A stretch of 64,000 bases of DNA from an uncultured bacterium. Lineage in GTDB: Bacteria; Cyanobacteriota; Vampirovibrionia; Gastranaerophilales; Gastranaerophilaceae. The stretch spans positions 1-64,000 of the forward strand of contig CASDWY010000005.1 of NCBI GenBank assembly GCA_949284985.1, given 5' to 3'. Below the pieces are notes generated by a model that saw only the letters and a program-made list of their open reading frames with translations, made no database searches and was not told where the DNA came from. The translations under genes were made by a program, and so were the position numbers. Shown here piece by piece: positions 45,269-54,295 of this stretch. Position 1 is the first letter of the stretch; each line of letters opens with the position of its first letter.

Positions 45269-48200
45269 ATGTTGTGTCCGAAGTGTAAAAGTGAAGTTCC
45301 GGAAAATGTGTTGAGATGTCCCGGGTGTAAAGTTAAGGTTAGATCAAAGTGTCCGGATTGCGGAACTTTAAATAAAGTTAATGCTTTGCGGTGTATAAAG
45401 TGCGGAAAAGAGTTGTTGCGCAGATGCCCTAGTTGCGGAGCTTATAATTTACCCAGTGCAAAATTGTGCAGAAAATGTTCTGCTAGTTTGGTTAAAGAAG
45501 AAAATGTAGAAGTTTTGCCTTTAAATAGATCTGAGAATAATGTGCAAAATGTTTCTGCGCGAGTAAATGAGGTTGTTGAAGATATTTCTCCCTTAAAACA
45601 AGAAACTTTGGACTCAGAAGATAACATTAAAGAAAAGCCTTTTTCTGAGCAAGTTGTACCCGAGCAAGTTGAGCATGACGAGAAAGAACAATTGGAGGTG
45701 AAAAATCTTGTTGTTAATTCTTTGATTAACTCTGACAAGGCTGTTTGTGCTTTGATTTCTGGTGAAGGATATGGAAAATCATATGTTTTGGAGTTTATTA
45801 AAAACGATCTTGTGAACGCAAAGATAAATTTGTTGTCTGTTGATGCGACTCCTGTTACTCAGTTGTCTCCTTTTGGATTGTTTCAAGATTTGTTTTTAAC
45901 TTCATGCGAGTTGCCTAATTATTTTGTTGAGAATCAGCAAAAAGAAAGTGATGTTGTTAAAGTTTTGGAACAGAGTTTGGGGCTTACTTCTGATGATGCG
46001 TATGCTTTGTTTGAGTTTTTGTATCCGATAAAAACAGCTTATTTTGAGGAAATTTTACAAAATAAAAAAAGATTAAAGGAACTTATTAAGAAGATTTTTA
46101 TTAATATAAAATCAGTTGGTGAAATTGTTTTAACGGTTGATAATTTTGATTTGGTAGACGCTACATCTTTTGAGTTATTGTGTGAGATGTATAGCGAAAA
46201 TATAATTGATGAAAATTTAAAAATATTTTTAACTGTACAAAATCAAAGGAATATAGAAGGTTTTATACAGGTAACTCAAATGCCGGAAGATGCTTGTGAT
46301 AAGTTCTATATGGGGCGATTAAATGATGAGAGTACGGCTTCTTTGATGAAAAATATTTTAAATGGATTTGAACCTTTTTCAGAGAATGTAAAATCAGCAA
46401 TAATAAAGGCATCAGGCGGCTCTCCTTTATATATTGGACAAATTTTGCTTTTGATGAATGAATCCGGCATGTTTAATTTTGATGGAACCAATCTTACGGC
46501 ACTTGTAGATGAAAAGACTTTTGTCCCACCTGTAGATGTAGCATCAATTTTAGCTAAAAGATTAGAACGTATTAAAGCAGGAGTTCCTCAGTTATATAAA
46601 GCTTTGATTATCTTATCTATGTTAGGTGATAGATTTAATATTTTGATGCTCCAAGCTGCAATGGAATTGAGTTCGGAAGATATGGAACCTTTGATACAGC
46701 AGTTGGTAGGCTTTACCTTTATTAAGCCTTGTGCTCAAAATTGGTTTATATTCCAAAGTTCTACTTTGTGGAGGTGTTTGTTTGATTATGTCAAACAGGA
46801 TGAACTTTATGCGCAGTGTGCTGAGCAAATTCTTAAAGCTATTGAAAAGTTAAGACTTTCTAATTCTGCATATAAGCCATTGTTTGCTCAAAATGCAAAG
46901 GATAATCAAAAAGCTTTTCAATATTGGAGTGAGGCGGTTAAAACTTCTGCGTATCTTGGTGATGTTAGTTTGTATGTTCTTGCTCAAAAGCAGTGTCTTA
47001 AATTAAATGAAGAATTAAATCTTCCGCAGAAAGCTATTATTGACAGAAATATAAAATTTAGATTAGGAAAGTTGCTTTGTTCTACTGAGCCTGATTTAGC
47101 GTTAGACTATCTTGGTTCTGTTTTAGGGCTGATTGTAGAGGCGGGCAGCGAGGTTGATTTTATCGATGTGTCTTCTTATGCTGTCGTAGCGGCAAATAAT
47201 TGCGGAAATTATAATGCAGTTATAGAGCTGGTGGATAATGCTGTTAAGCTTTTGCAACCTGCAGAAAAATATAAATTAGAAATTGCGTTAATGAAAACTA
47301 GAAAAATAAAGACACTATTATATTTAGGCAATTTTGAACAATTAATTAATACGATAGAAAATGATATAAAGCCATTTTTAGAAGATGCATTGTCTCAAAA
47401 TTATACTGTATATAATTTACCTATTTCTAAGATATTTGAAACCTGGCTTGAAACAAATTTTATATTGGCAGATGCATTAATATTGCAAGGTAATAACAAG
47501 GTTTATAATATTATTGCAGATTTAGACGAGGCAATATCTGCTCATGGTGAAGAATTGGTAAGTTTTCAGCAAAAATTAAATCTTACAAAAGCTTTTGCCT
47601 CTGTTATGAAAGGTGAGGCTGCAGAAGCAGATAGAATTATGGAGGTTATTACGGCATCTGCTACAGTAGACCCACCGGAAATGGATTTTGCTTGTAAGTT
47701 TAATTTAATTCAAGTGCTTAGTAGATTTATGAAAAAAGATTTTTCTAATATGAAAACATATCTTTTTGAGGCAGTTACCTTTGCTAATAATGCGAGTGAT
47801 TATATTGGAAAAAATTTATTAAAAAGTGCATTGGGTAAAGTGATTGAGAATGAAGGTGATTTTAATAAAGCCTTTGAGATATACAATGATCAGATTACAT
47901 ATTTTGCAAAAGAACGAGTAGCTGTTGGGGCTTTACTTACTTGGTTTTTGATAGCGGATTTATGTTTAAAGGTTTCTGATACTGACAAGGCATTGGAAGT
48001 AGCAATAAATGCATTAGATGTGGCTAAAAATCCAAATATAAATTCATATTATTTCCAAGTAATGTATAAGCGTTTAATTGCTGAAATATATTTAATTAAA
48101 GGTGATTTTGAAGCTACTAAGATGTATTTAGAAAAATCTTTATTATTGACAAAGAAATTTAATTTAGAGTATTTGAGTGTTCAAATATATGATTTTTATG

Positions 48201-48394
48201 CAAAGTATCATATAGAAATGTTTAAAACAGGAAATGACGGCGGATCTTCTCCATTGGTTTCTGCAAAAAAACTCTATGAAAAAGCTATTACATTAGCATC
48301 ACGACTCGGACATTTGAATCTTGTTGATGAACTTAAGCAAGAATATCAAGCACTTTTAACCTTTGCACAGCTTAAAAAAGTTGTATTATCCTAA
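45269..48394 (+). CDS. zinc-ribbon / P-loop ATPase / TPR regulatory-type protein
   Basis: A 1041-aa protein. Residues 1-73 hold three zinc ribbons made of CPKCK...CPGCK, CPDCG...CIKCG and CPSCG...CRKC pairs. Residues about 140-420 are a STAND/AAA-type ATPase: SGEGYGKSYV is a Walker A in which the first Gly/Ala is Ser, and LTVDNFDLVD is Walker B. Residues about 560-1041 are TPR-like helical repeats. The architecture resembles the regulatory part of large signalling ATPases or adenylyl cyclases (zinc ribbon-ATPase-TPR) without a cyclase or HTH. It likely senses a ligand or partner; the output is unknown. It follows the sigma-like gene by 4 nt. Confidence 0.75.
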   Translation: MLCPKCKSEVPENVLRCPGCKVKVRSKCPDCGTLNKVNALRCIKCGKELLRRCPSCGAYNLPSAKLCRKCSASLVKEENVEVLPLNRSENNVQNVSARVNEVVEDISPLKQETLDSEDNIKEKPFSEQVVPEQVEHDEKEQLEVKNLVVNSLINSDKAVCALISGEGYGKSYVLEFIKNDLVNAKINLLSVDATPVTQLSPFGLFQDLFLTSCELPNYFVENQQKESDVVKVLEQSLGLTSDDAYALFEFLYPIKTAYFEEILQNKKRLKELIKKIFINIKSVGEIVLTVDNFDLVDATSFELLCEMYSENIIDENLKIFLTVQNQRNIEGFIQVTQMPEDACDKFYMGRLNDESTASLMKNILNGFEPFSENVKSAIIKASGGSPLYIGQILLLMNESGMFNFDGTNLTALVDEKTFVPPVDVASILAKRLERIKAGVPQLYKALIILSMLGDRFNILMLQAAMELSSEDMEPLIQQLVGFTFIKPCAQNWFIFQSSTLWRCLFDYVKQDELYAQCAEQILKAIEKLRLSNSAYKPLFAQNAKDNQKAFQYWSEAVKTSAYLGDVSLYVLAQKQCLKLNEELNLPQKAIIDRNIKFRLGKLLCSTEPDLALDYLGSVLGLIVEAGSEVDFIDVSSYAVVAANNCGNYNAVIELVDNAVKLLQPAEKYKLEIALMKTRKIKTLLYLGNFEQLINTIENDIKPFLEDALSQNYTVYNLPISKIFETWLETNFILADALILQGNNKVYNIIADLDEAISAHGEELVSFQQKLNLTKAFASVMKGEAAEADRIMEVITASATVDPPEMDFACKFNLIQVLSRFMKKDFSNMKTYLFEAVTFANNASDYIGKNLLKSALGKVIENEGDFNKAFEIYNDQITYFAKERVAVGALLTWFLIADLCLKVSDTDKALEVAINALDVAKNPNINSYYFQVMYKRLIAEIYLIKGDFEATKMYLEKSLLLTKKFNLEYLSVQIYDFYAKYHIEMFKTGNDGGSSPLVSAKKLYEKAITLASRLGHLNLVDELKQEYQALLTFAQLKKVVLS

Positions 48395-48882
48395 AATCTT
48401 CGGATGGATTTTTTAGCGGGTTCTTGGCATATGACGTGAGAAAAATCATCTCTTGTTATTTTTTGTTTTATTTTATAACTTCCTCCGGAGATGTGATAGG
48501 AGGTGTGCATTAGTCTGTTGTTTACTGGGTTTTCTGTATTCATCATGTATGTTCCGATAATTTTATTGTCAGTTGTTTTATAGACGAGCCAGCAGGTTGT
48601 TCCTATTTTCTTTTGTGAATTTGTGTCATAAAGCACATAGTCGTTTACGTGATACCATTGAGCTTTATTTTCATCAAAACCTATTTTTCTAAAATCTTCG
48701 CAAAGTTGATTTATGATAGCCATTCCCATTTTATAAGTTTTAGGATGAATTTGCTTTCCTTCAAAAGTGCTTGGAAAATTTGATAATAACAATGCTTTTA
48801 GTGCTTCATAATTTTGTGATAATGAAGCCAAACCTGTGTTTATACATATAAATACAATTAGTATTTTAAGTAATATTTTCAT
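48391..48882 (-). CDS. secreted hypothetical protein
   Basis: A 163-aa protein with signal peptide MKILLKILIVFICINTGLAS (about 1-20). The mature domain has paired Cys (NQLCEDF, GTTCWLVY, VICQEP) and segments QWYHVNDYVLYDTNSQKKIGT and MHTSYHISGGSYKIKQ. I do not recognise the family. It overlaps the end of aroQ by 17 nt and is third in the small ORF-aroQ unit. Its stop overlaps the stop of the convergent ATPase gene. Confidence 0.75.
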   Translation of the reverse strand: MKILLKILIVFICINTGLASLSQNYEALKALLLSNFPSTFEGKQIHPKTYKMGMAIINQLCEDFRKIGFDENKAQWYHVNDYVLYDTNSQKKIGTTCWLVYKTTDNKIIGTYMMNTENPVNNRLMHTSYHISGGSYKIKQKITRDDFSHVICQEPAKKSIRRF

Positions 48883-49324
48883 TTGAATTTTTTAGGTAAT
48901 TAATCATTGCATCTATTGCTAGTTTATAGCCATTAGATTTAAAACCTGATATTTGCCCTATACAAACTGGGGCTATAAAAGAGTGGTGTCTGAAATCTTC
49001 TCTTGAATATATGTTGGAGAGGTGAACTTCTATAGTGGGTATATTTACTGCGGAAATAGCATCACGAATAGCAATACTGGTGTGAGTATATGCTGCAGGA
49101 TTTATAACTATACCGTCAAAATTGCCAAGGGCTTGTTGAATTTTTGTGACAATTTCGCCTTCTGTGTTGCTTTGAAAAATTTCCAATTCAACATTTATTT
49201 TAAAACAGTATGCGTATAAATTTTTGTTAATTTCTTCAAATTTTTCTAAACCGTATTTTTCAGGCTCTCTTGTGCCAAGTAGGTTTAAGTTTGGACCATG
49301 TATTAGTAATAGTTTCATTTTCAC
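48866..49324 (-). CDS. aroQ: type II 3-dehydroquinate dehydratase
   Basis: A 152-aa shikimate-pathway enzyme. IHGPNLNLLGTREPEKYG contains the catalytic loop with Arg and Tyr. Also present: VINPAAYTHTSIAIRDAI (Asn and catalytic His region), IEVHLSNIYSREDFRHHS and APVCIGQISGFKSNGYKLAI. The length is typical of the dodecameric enzyme. Shine-Dalgarno AAGGGTGA. It lies 7 nt downstream of a 58-aa ORF. Confidence 0.96.
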   Translation of the reverse strand: MKMKLLLIHGPNLNLLGTREPEKYGLEKFEEINKNLYAYCFKINVELEIFQSNTEGEIVTKIQQALGNFDGIVINPAAYTHTSIAIRDAISAVNIPTIEVHLSNIYSREDFRHHSFIAPVCIGQISGFKSNGYKLAIDAMINYLKNSNENIT

Positions 49325-49331
49325 CCTTACT

Positions 49332-49508
49332 TTAGTTTACGCTTCCGCGCATAAGATCAGATAGCTTAATATCTTTTTTCTTTTTCTTTATTGGTGTACT
49401 TTTGATAATTTCTTTTTGTCTCACTTTAAATTGTGAAAGCCCAATGTGCATTTTTGTGTCTTCTTTAATCATAAAGATATCTTTAAAAAAATCAAGTATT
49501 TCTCTCAC
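49332..49508 (-). CDS. 58-aa basic small protein upstream of aroQ
   Basis: A short ORF on the minus strand starting with GTG (49508-49506) 6 nt after a near-perfect AAGGAG, ending with TAA at 49334-49332. It encodes 58 residues: an N-terminal amphipathic part MREILDFFKDIFMIKEDTK, then QFKVRQKEIIKS, a run KKKKKDIK, and an ending LSDLMRGSVN. It is not a shadow of another gene. Its stop lies 7 nt before aroQ, so it is probably co-translated. Its function is unknown. Confidence 0.6.
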   Translation of the reverse strand: MREILDFFKDIFMIKEDTKMHIGLSQFKVRQKEIIKSTPIKKKKKDIKLSDLMRGSVN

Positions 49509-49622
49509 TTTTCACTCCTTTTGTTTAATAAACTTATTATTAAATACTTTTTCTTTTGTGCATATCCTATATTAAAACTATTTTAGAGGATTTTTTACCC
49601 CCGATTATGCTATATTTATTTT

Positions 49623-50336
49623 ATGAAAGTAGTTAATTTGGATAAGAAAATATTTGAAAAAGCCTTTTCGCTTTGTATTAGTAGGTTAAATACGGATGAA
49701 ATAGAGACAATACTTAAACAAGGTGATGATGTTGAGAAGCAAATTGCAATCTTACAATTATCAGAAGTTGAGGATAAATCAATGGCGGATCAGCTTATTT
49801 TGCATTTGACAGGGCAGGATGGACCTATTAGAGAAGTTACCGCAATAAAAATAAGGGAGGCTGTTATTGACAAAAATAATGATATTTTTGATGATGTAGA
49901 GTATTATCCTGTATTTGCAGATGCTTTATGTGATGTTAATCCAAATATTTGCAGGTTCGTTGTTGAATTTTTGCCCAGACTTAGTTATAAAGTGCAGCTA
50001 CAAAATATTATAATTGAAAAAATAAAAAATATTTTTTATAAAATCAATAACCCTGATAAAACGCAAAAAAATTTTATTACTGTTCGACTTTTTAATTTAT
50101 ATTGGTGTTTAGAAGCGTTAAGCAGTATAATGCCAATTACAGGTGAAGAAGCAGAGCAAAAAATAGCAGATATTTTACAAGAAGCTATAAAGTTGAAAGA
50201 CTATACTATTGATGAAAAAGTTGCTAAAATAGTAGCAGGTTTTAAGGGTAAAGTGGAGTTTAAAAAACTTGAGCAAGCTTTGGGTAAATCAGATAATTTT
50301 TATGTAAAGCGTTATTTTAAGGAAGATAAAAACTAG
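49623..50336 (+). CDS. HEAT-like helical hypothetical protein
   Basis: A 237-aa soluble, helical protein. LKQGDDVEKQIAILQLSEVEDKSMADQLILHLTGQDGPIREVTAIKIREAV and YPVFADALCDVNPNICRFVVEFLPRLS look like degenerate HEAT repeats. No catalytic motif seen. An extended -10 TGCTATATT ends 6 nt before the ATG and no Shine-Dalgarno is present, so this may be another leaderless gene. Its TAG stop shares bases with the GTG start of the ABC exporter, so it probably works with it. Confidence 0.75.
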   Translation: MKVVNLDKKIFEKAFSLCISRLNTDEIETILKQGDDVEKQIAILQLSEVEDKSMADQLILHLTGQDGPIREVTAIKIREAVIDKNNDIFDDVEYYPVFADALCDVNPNICRFVVEFLPRLSYKVQLQNIIIEKIKNIFYKINNPDKTQKNFITVRLFNLYWCLEALSSIMPITGEEAEQKIADILQEAIKLKDYTIDEKVAKIVAGFKGKVEFKKLEQALGKSDNFYVKRYFKEDKN

Positions 50337-52123
50337 TGTTTACGGATTATTTTTATAAATTTTTAAAATTTTTTGCAAAAGGTTATGAATATAAACTTAT
50401 TTTATTATTGTGTTTGTCTATAATTGCAGGTTTTATGGAGTTTATAGGAATAGCCTTAATTTTTCCGTTAATTATTTTAATTTTGCAGCCTGAGCAAAGT
50501 TATAATATTCCTTATATTTCTTCTTTTATAACAATTGAAAATTCCAGATTGGCAATTTTTCTTCTTAGTGTAGGAGTTGTTGGAATATTTATTGTTAAAA
50601 ACGTATTTATGATTATAAATACGTATTATCAAACTTATATTCTTAAAAATTGGCAATGTAGTTTAGATCTTTTGTTTTTTAAGAAGTATCTTTTTTCGTC
50701 ATATGAAAGTAAACTTACATTGCCGTCAAAATATTCAGTATTTCAAGTTTGGCAGTTATGTGGGATAACTTTTTGTAATTTTGTCTCAAGAGTATTGAAT
50801 TTGATGTCAAATTTAATTATTTTAAGCTTAATTTTACTGTTTTTGGTATGGAAGTTTAAAATTTGGGCCATAATTACATGTTTGTTTTTTCTTGTTACAG
50901 GATTGTTGCAAAACAAATTTTTCAAAACAAAGGTACGTGAATATGTTAGAAAACAAGTAAGGTTAATGGATGAAATTAACAAGAGTATTTTAGGTGCAAT
51001 AAGTAACATTAAAGACATTAAAATTTTTGCTAAGGAGCAGTATTTTTATGATGAATACTCCAAGTGTAAAAGTAAAATGGTTAAGGTAGAGGTGTTGAAT
51101 GATTTTTATGGAGCAATTCCTCAAAATATAGTTGAAATAACTATTATCTTGGCAATAGTTATTATGAGTTGTGGAGTAGTTGATTTTGCAAATAGTGATT
51201 CAAATAAAATTGTTGCTTCATTTGGAATGCTAGCTGCTGCAGTTTTTAGGATGGCGCCTTTGGTGAATAAGATTCAAATACACTTGAATTTTATTCATTC
51301 GAACAAACCTATTGTTCAAGAGCTTTTTGATGCATATATGTATTATGATAAATTAGAGGTTAATGAGCTTAATTATAAAGATAGATTTAATTTTGAAAAT
51401 ATTATAGAAGTAAAAAATATAGCATACAGTTATAAAGATAAACAAGTTTTTTCAAATATTTCGATGAATATAAGAAAAGGAGAGTTTATAGGAATAATTG
51501 GACCGTCTGGCGTTGGAAAAACTACGCTGGTAAATGTTTTAATGGGGTTATTTGTTTTAAATAGCGGAGATGTTTACGTTGATGGGGTTAAGCTAAAGGA
51601 AAAAACGGCAAAAGAGTGGTTAAATACTGTGGGGTATGTTCCGCAGGATATTACAATATTACCACTGTCAATTGCTCAAAATATAGCTTTTGGAATAGAC
51701 ATTGAAAAGATAAACTATGATAGGGTTAAAGAAGTTGTAAAACTTGCTAGTCTTGATGATTATGTATTGCAGTTGGAAAATGGGGTAGATACAATATTGA
51801 ATGGGCAGGATAGCCTTTCTCAAGGGCAAAAACAAAGAATCGGTTTGGCAAGAGCCTTGTATAAGAATCCTTCAATTTTGTTTTTAGATGAGGTAACTTC
51901 TGCATTGGATTTAGAAACAGAAAACAAGATTATGGGGTGTTTAAATAAGCTAAAAGGAGAAATAACAATTGTGGCTATAGCTCATCGTTTGTCAACTTTA
52001 AAAACGTGTGACAGGTTATATTATCTTAAATCACCGACAGAATTTGTTACCGGCACTTTTATGGAATTATTTGAGAAAGATGCATCGTTTAATAAACTTG
52101 TAGAATTAGCGTCATTAAAATAG
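50336..52123 (+). CDS. ABC exporter, fused permease-ATPase (MsbA/PglK-like)
   Basis: A 595-aa half-transporter. About six TM helices lie in residues 1-310, and the nucleotide-binding domain at about 345-590. NBD motifs: Walker A GPSGVGKTTLVNVL, Q-loop VGYVPQDI, signature LSQGQKQRIGLARAL (LSQGQ in place of LSGGQ), Walker B SILFLDEVTSALD and H-loop AIAHRL. Members of this group flip lipid-linked oligosaccharides or lipids. Start GTG, overlapping the previous stop. The substrate is not determinable. Confidence 0.92.
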   Translation: MFTDYFYKFLKFFAKGYEYKLILLLCLSIIAGFMEFIGIALIFPLIILILQPEQSYNIPYISSFITIENSRLAIFLLSVGVVGIFIVKNVFMIINTYYQTYILKNWQCSLDLLFFKKYLFSSYESKLTLPSKYSVFQVWQLCGITFCNFVSRVLNLMSNLIILSLILLFLVWKFKIWAIITCLFFLVTGLLQNKFFKTKVREYVRKQVRLMDEINKSILGAISNIKDIKIFAKEQYFYDEYSKCKSKMVKVEVLNDFYGAIPQNIVEITIILAIVIMSCGVVDFANSDSNKIVASFGMLAAAVFRMAPLVNKIQIHLNFIHSNKPIVQELFDAYMYYDKLEVNELNYKDRFNFENIIEVKNIAYSYKDKQVFSNISMNIRKGEFIGIIGPSGVGKTTLVNVLMGLFVLNSGDVYVDGVKLKEKTAKEWLNTVGYVPQDITILPLSIAQNIAFGIDIEKINYDRVKEVVKLASLDDYVLQLENGVDTILNGQDSLSQGQKQRIGLARALYKNPSILFLDEVTSALDLETENKIMGCLNKLKGEITIVAIAHRLSTLKTCDRLYYLKSPTEFVTGTFMELFEKDASFNKLVELASLK

Positions 52124-52125
52124 GG

Positions 52126-52776
52126 TTATTGCATTAAATCAGAGGCAAGTTCGTGATTTATAGGTGAGTGGACATATATAGTTTTTTTGAAAAGTTTTAT
52201 GCTTTTTTCTTTTACGGTTTTTCCTATTGGAATATTGGCAGTTATTAATGTAGCGAGCATTATTATTATTCCTACAAAAGAAGCTATTTTAAGAGTTATT
52301 TGTTTTTTAAAATCCGGATTTTTTCCAAGTACTCTATAGCAGATAGTTTTTGAGTAATCTTCGTTAAGAGTTTTTTTGACGCAAAGAAGCGAACTGTTAA
52401 TAATTTTATGCAAATTATACATTTCTTCTAAATCTTTCCTTGCGTTTGGGAATTTTATCATGTACTTTTTCATAGAAACACTTTCATTAAGAGGTAATTC
52501 ATTGTCAAAATATGCTGAAAGGTTTGTGTGAAATTTTTCATATTCTTTAATATTAAATTGTCTATGTTTTTCTTCAGCAGCCGTATCTTGAATCATATCT
52601 TTGTAGGCGTTTCTTAATTCTGAAATTAGCTGTTTAAGCATTATATATTTTTTGTGGCAGTAGGGACAAATTTCAAGGTGTTGTTTTACAAAGAGCTGCA
52701 TTCTTGGATCAAGCTTGTTGTCTATGTATAGGGCAAGTAATGAGGTTACTTTTTTACATGTTATACTTTGAGTCAT
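52126..52776 (-). CDS. membrane anti-sigma factor (zf-HC2 type)
   Basis: A 216-aa protein. The N-terminal zinc-binding anti-sigma domain has QHLEICPYCHKK (H-x3-C-x2-C) in the expected helical setting. A second similar helical domain at about 80-130 lacks the cysteines (TNLSAYFDNELPLNESVSMKKYM). One TM helix lies at about 162-184, followed by a short extracytoplasmic tail. It should hold the ECF sigma encoded 11 nt upstream at the membrane until a stress signal arrives. Confidence 0.88.
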   Translation of the reverse strand: MTQSITCKKVTSLLALYIDNKLDPRMQLFVKQHLEICPYCHKKYIMLKQLISELRNAYKDMIQDTAAEEKHRQFNIKEYEKFHTNLSAYFDNELPLNESVSMKKYMIKFPNARKDLEEMYNLHKIINSSLLCVKKTLNEDYSKTICYRVLGKNPDFKKQITLKIASFVGIIIMLATLITANIPIGKTVKEKSIKLFKKTIYVHSPINHELASDLMQ

Positions 52777-52787
52777 TTTTTCTCCTG

Positions 52788-53393
52788 TTATTGGATTAAA
52801 TAAGGTTTAAGATTTTCTTGTAATTTGGTTCTTGCTCTTGCAATTCTGGACTTAATTGTACCTATAGAAGTTTGTGTTATATTTGAAATTTCTTCATAGC
52901 TAAGCCCTTGGAGTTCTCTAAGGACAATGGCAACACGGAATGGCTCCGGAAGAGTATGAATTGCAGAAATGATTTTGTTGTTAAGTTCACCAGCTAAAGT
53001 TGATTCAGCTGGGAGTTTTTTTTTGTCACGTAATTCGGTGATGTTTACAATATTTGATTGTTCACTTGTATCTGCGTCAATAGAGAGTGTTTGTGGTTTT
53101 TTGTATTTTTTTCTCATTTCGTCATGAAAGAGGTTTGTAATTATTTGGTTAAACCAACTTTGAAATTTTTTTGGATCTCTAAGTTTTTTAATATTTTTTG
53201 CCATGCGAAAAAGAGCTTCTTGAGTAAGATCAGGAATATCCTGTCTATTAGGGTCAAGGTAATAAAAAGAGGCGTAAACATTTTTTTGTTCACGTTTAAT
53301 AAGTTCTTCAAGCGCATGGTAATCATCTTGTTGTGCTAAAAGAATAAGATTATCTCTCGATAAGTTTTTGTGGTGACGTTTAACTAAATGCAT
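52788..53393 (-). CDS. ECF-type RNA polymerase sigma factor
   Basis: A 201-aa protein. Region 2: DDYHALEELIKREQKNVYASFYYLDPNRQDIPDLTQEALFRMAKNIKKLRDPKKFQSWFNQIITNLFHDEMRKK. Region 4: LPEPFRVAIVLRELQGLSYEEISNITQTSIGTIKSRIARARTKLQENL. The domains are the two expected for a group IV sigma factor of the RpoE/SigW type. It forms an operon with its zf-HC2 anti-sigma. The site GGAG precedes the ATG. Confidence 0.94.
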   Translation of the reverse strand: MHLVKRHHKNLSRDNLILLAQQDDYHALEELIKREQKNVYASFYYLDPNRQDIPDLTQEALFRMAKNIKKLRDPKKFQSWFNQIITNLFHDEMRKKYKKPQTLSIDADTSEQSNIVNITELRDKKKLPAESTLAGELNNKIISAIHTLPEPFRVAIVLRELQGLSYEEISNITQTSIGTIKSRIARARTKLQENLKPYLIQ

Positions 53394-53539
53394 TATGACT
53401 CCAATTTATAAATAAAGAATAAATGCATATAACTGTTAAGTCGTCGCCTTTTACATTATTAAATAGGGCTATTATATTTTTGAATTGAATTTGGTTAGTA
53501 GGTAGGTAACTAAAAAATTAACAAAATTACACTACCCCC

Positions 53540-53568
53540 TTTACAAAAAATTATCTTCTTAATATTAT
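53540..53568 (+). promoter_or_regulatory. promoter of tRNA-Ser
   Basis: TTTACA at 53540-53545, a 17-nt spacer and TATTAT at 53563-53568. Essentially the same pair precedes tRNA-Asn. A small hairpin TCGC-GAAA-GCGA lies between the promoter and the tRNA. Confidence 0.7.
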
Positions 53569-53599
53569 AGTAATTAACCAATCGCGAAAGCGAAGCTTT

Positions 53600-53690
53600 G
53601 GAGGAGTGCCAGAGCGGTTGATTGGAGCAGTCTTGAAAACTGTCGTACGTGATGAGCGTACCGTGGGTTCGAATCCCACCTCCTCCTCCA
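53600..53690 (+). tRNA. tRNA-Ser (anticodon TGA)
   Basis: Class II tRNA: acceptor GGAGGAG/CTCCTCC, anticodon stem GCAGT/ACTGT with loop CTTGAAA, long variable arm (CGTACG... pairing), T arm GTGGG-TTCGAAT-CCCAC, CCA encoded at 53688-53690. The discriminator reads T, unusual for tRNA-Ser (normally G). Confidence 0.93.
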
Positions 53691-53694
53691 TTTT

Positions 53695-53720
53695 AAAAGA
53701 GCCTTTTCAGGCTCTTTTTT
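53695..53720 (+). terminator. intrinsic terminator after tRNA-Ser
   Basis: The stem AAAAGAGCC/GGCTCTTTT (53695-53703 with 53710-53718), loop TTTTCA, then T's. Confidence 0.85.
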
Positions 53721-53754
53721 AGTAAACTTTTTTTTTACTTTTATATTACATTTG

Positions 53755-54288
53755 TTATGAAAGACCAAGATGCTCTATGTTTCTTACAAATTCGAAAAGA
53801 AATGTCTTAATTTTTTTCATAATAAAGCTATCTGCTTGGTTTATTTCATCACCAACTTGAAAATGAAACATTTTGAATGGCTCTTTACAGCTTATTATTT
53901 TCCCATTCATAATTTCAAAGCGTTTTTCACCTTTTTTAGGGCAAAGAGAGTTTTTTAGTTCTTCTATTGATATGTAATCATCCACTAGGTTTGTTTTTGG
54001 GTCAGAGGAATGAATTACAATTTTAGAAGTTTTCAATTTAGCTTTGCTTCTTTTATCGGGTGTGAATTTTTCTAGCCAAAAAATTATACCATTTTTAGTT
54101 TTTAGTTTTGGAGAAATTATTACTTCGTCTGCAAAAGGAACATCAAATGGTAATTTAGAAAACCCGGGTTGGTTATTTTTATACGATTTTTCAAATATTT
54201 TTATACTGTCTGAGTATAATTTTTCTATTTGAGTTCCTATTGGTGGAGTTTTTCGTGATACTACGTGGGGAAGTCTTGCGATATTCAT
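53755..54288 (-). CDS. hypothetical protein, intact member of a small tandem family
   Basis: A 177-aa soluble protein, no signal peptide. Segments: MNIARLPHVVSRKTPPIGTQIEKLYSDS, FADEVIISPKLKTKNGIIFWLEKF, DPKTNLVDDYISIEELKNSLCPKKGEKRFEIMNGKI and PFKMFHFQVGDEINQADSF. No family recognised. A decayed copy lies directly upstream (54296-54513). AAGGAG precedes the ATG. With the 94-aa gene and the pseudogene it forms a co-directional cluster. Confidence 0.72.
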   Translation of the reverse strand: MNIARLPHVVSRKTPPIGTQIEKLYSDSIKIFEKSYKNNQPGFSKLPFDVPFADEVIISPKLKTKNGIIFWLEKFTPDKRSKAKLKTSKIVIHSSDPKTNLVDDYISIEELKNSLCPKKGEKRFEIMNGKIISCKEPFKMFHFQVGDEINQADSFIMKKIKTFLFEFVRNIEHLGLS

Positions 54289-54295
54289 TTTGGTC

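Noticed and set aside
53574-53768. 64-aa open frame on the minus strand containing RRRWDSNPRYAHHVRQFSRLLQS
   Set aside because: It is the antisense translation of tRNA-Ser, a well-known annotation artefact.
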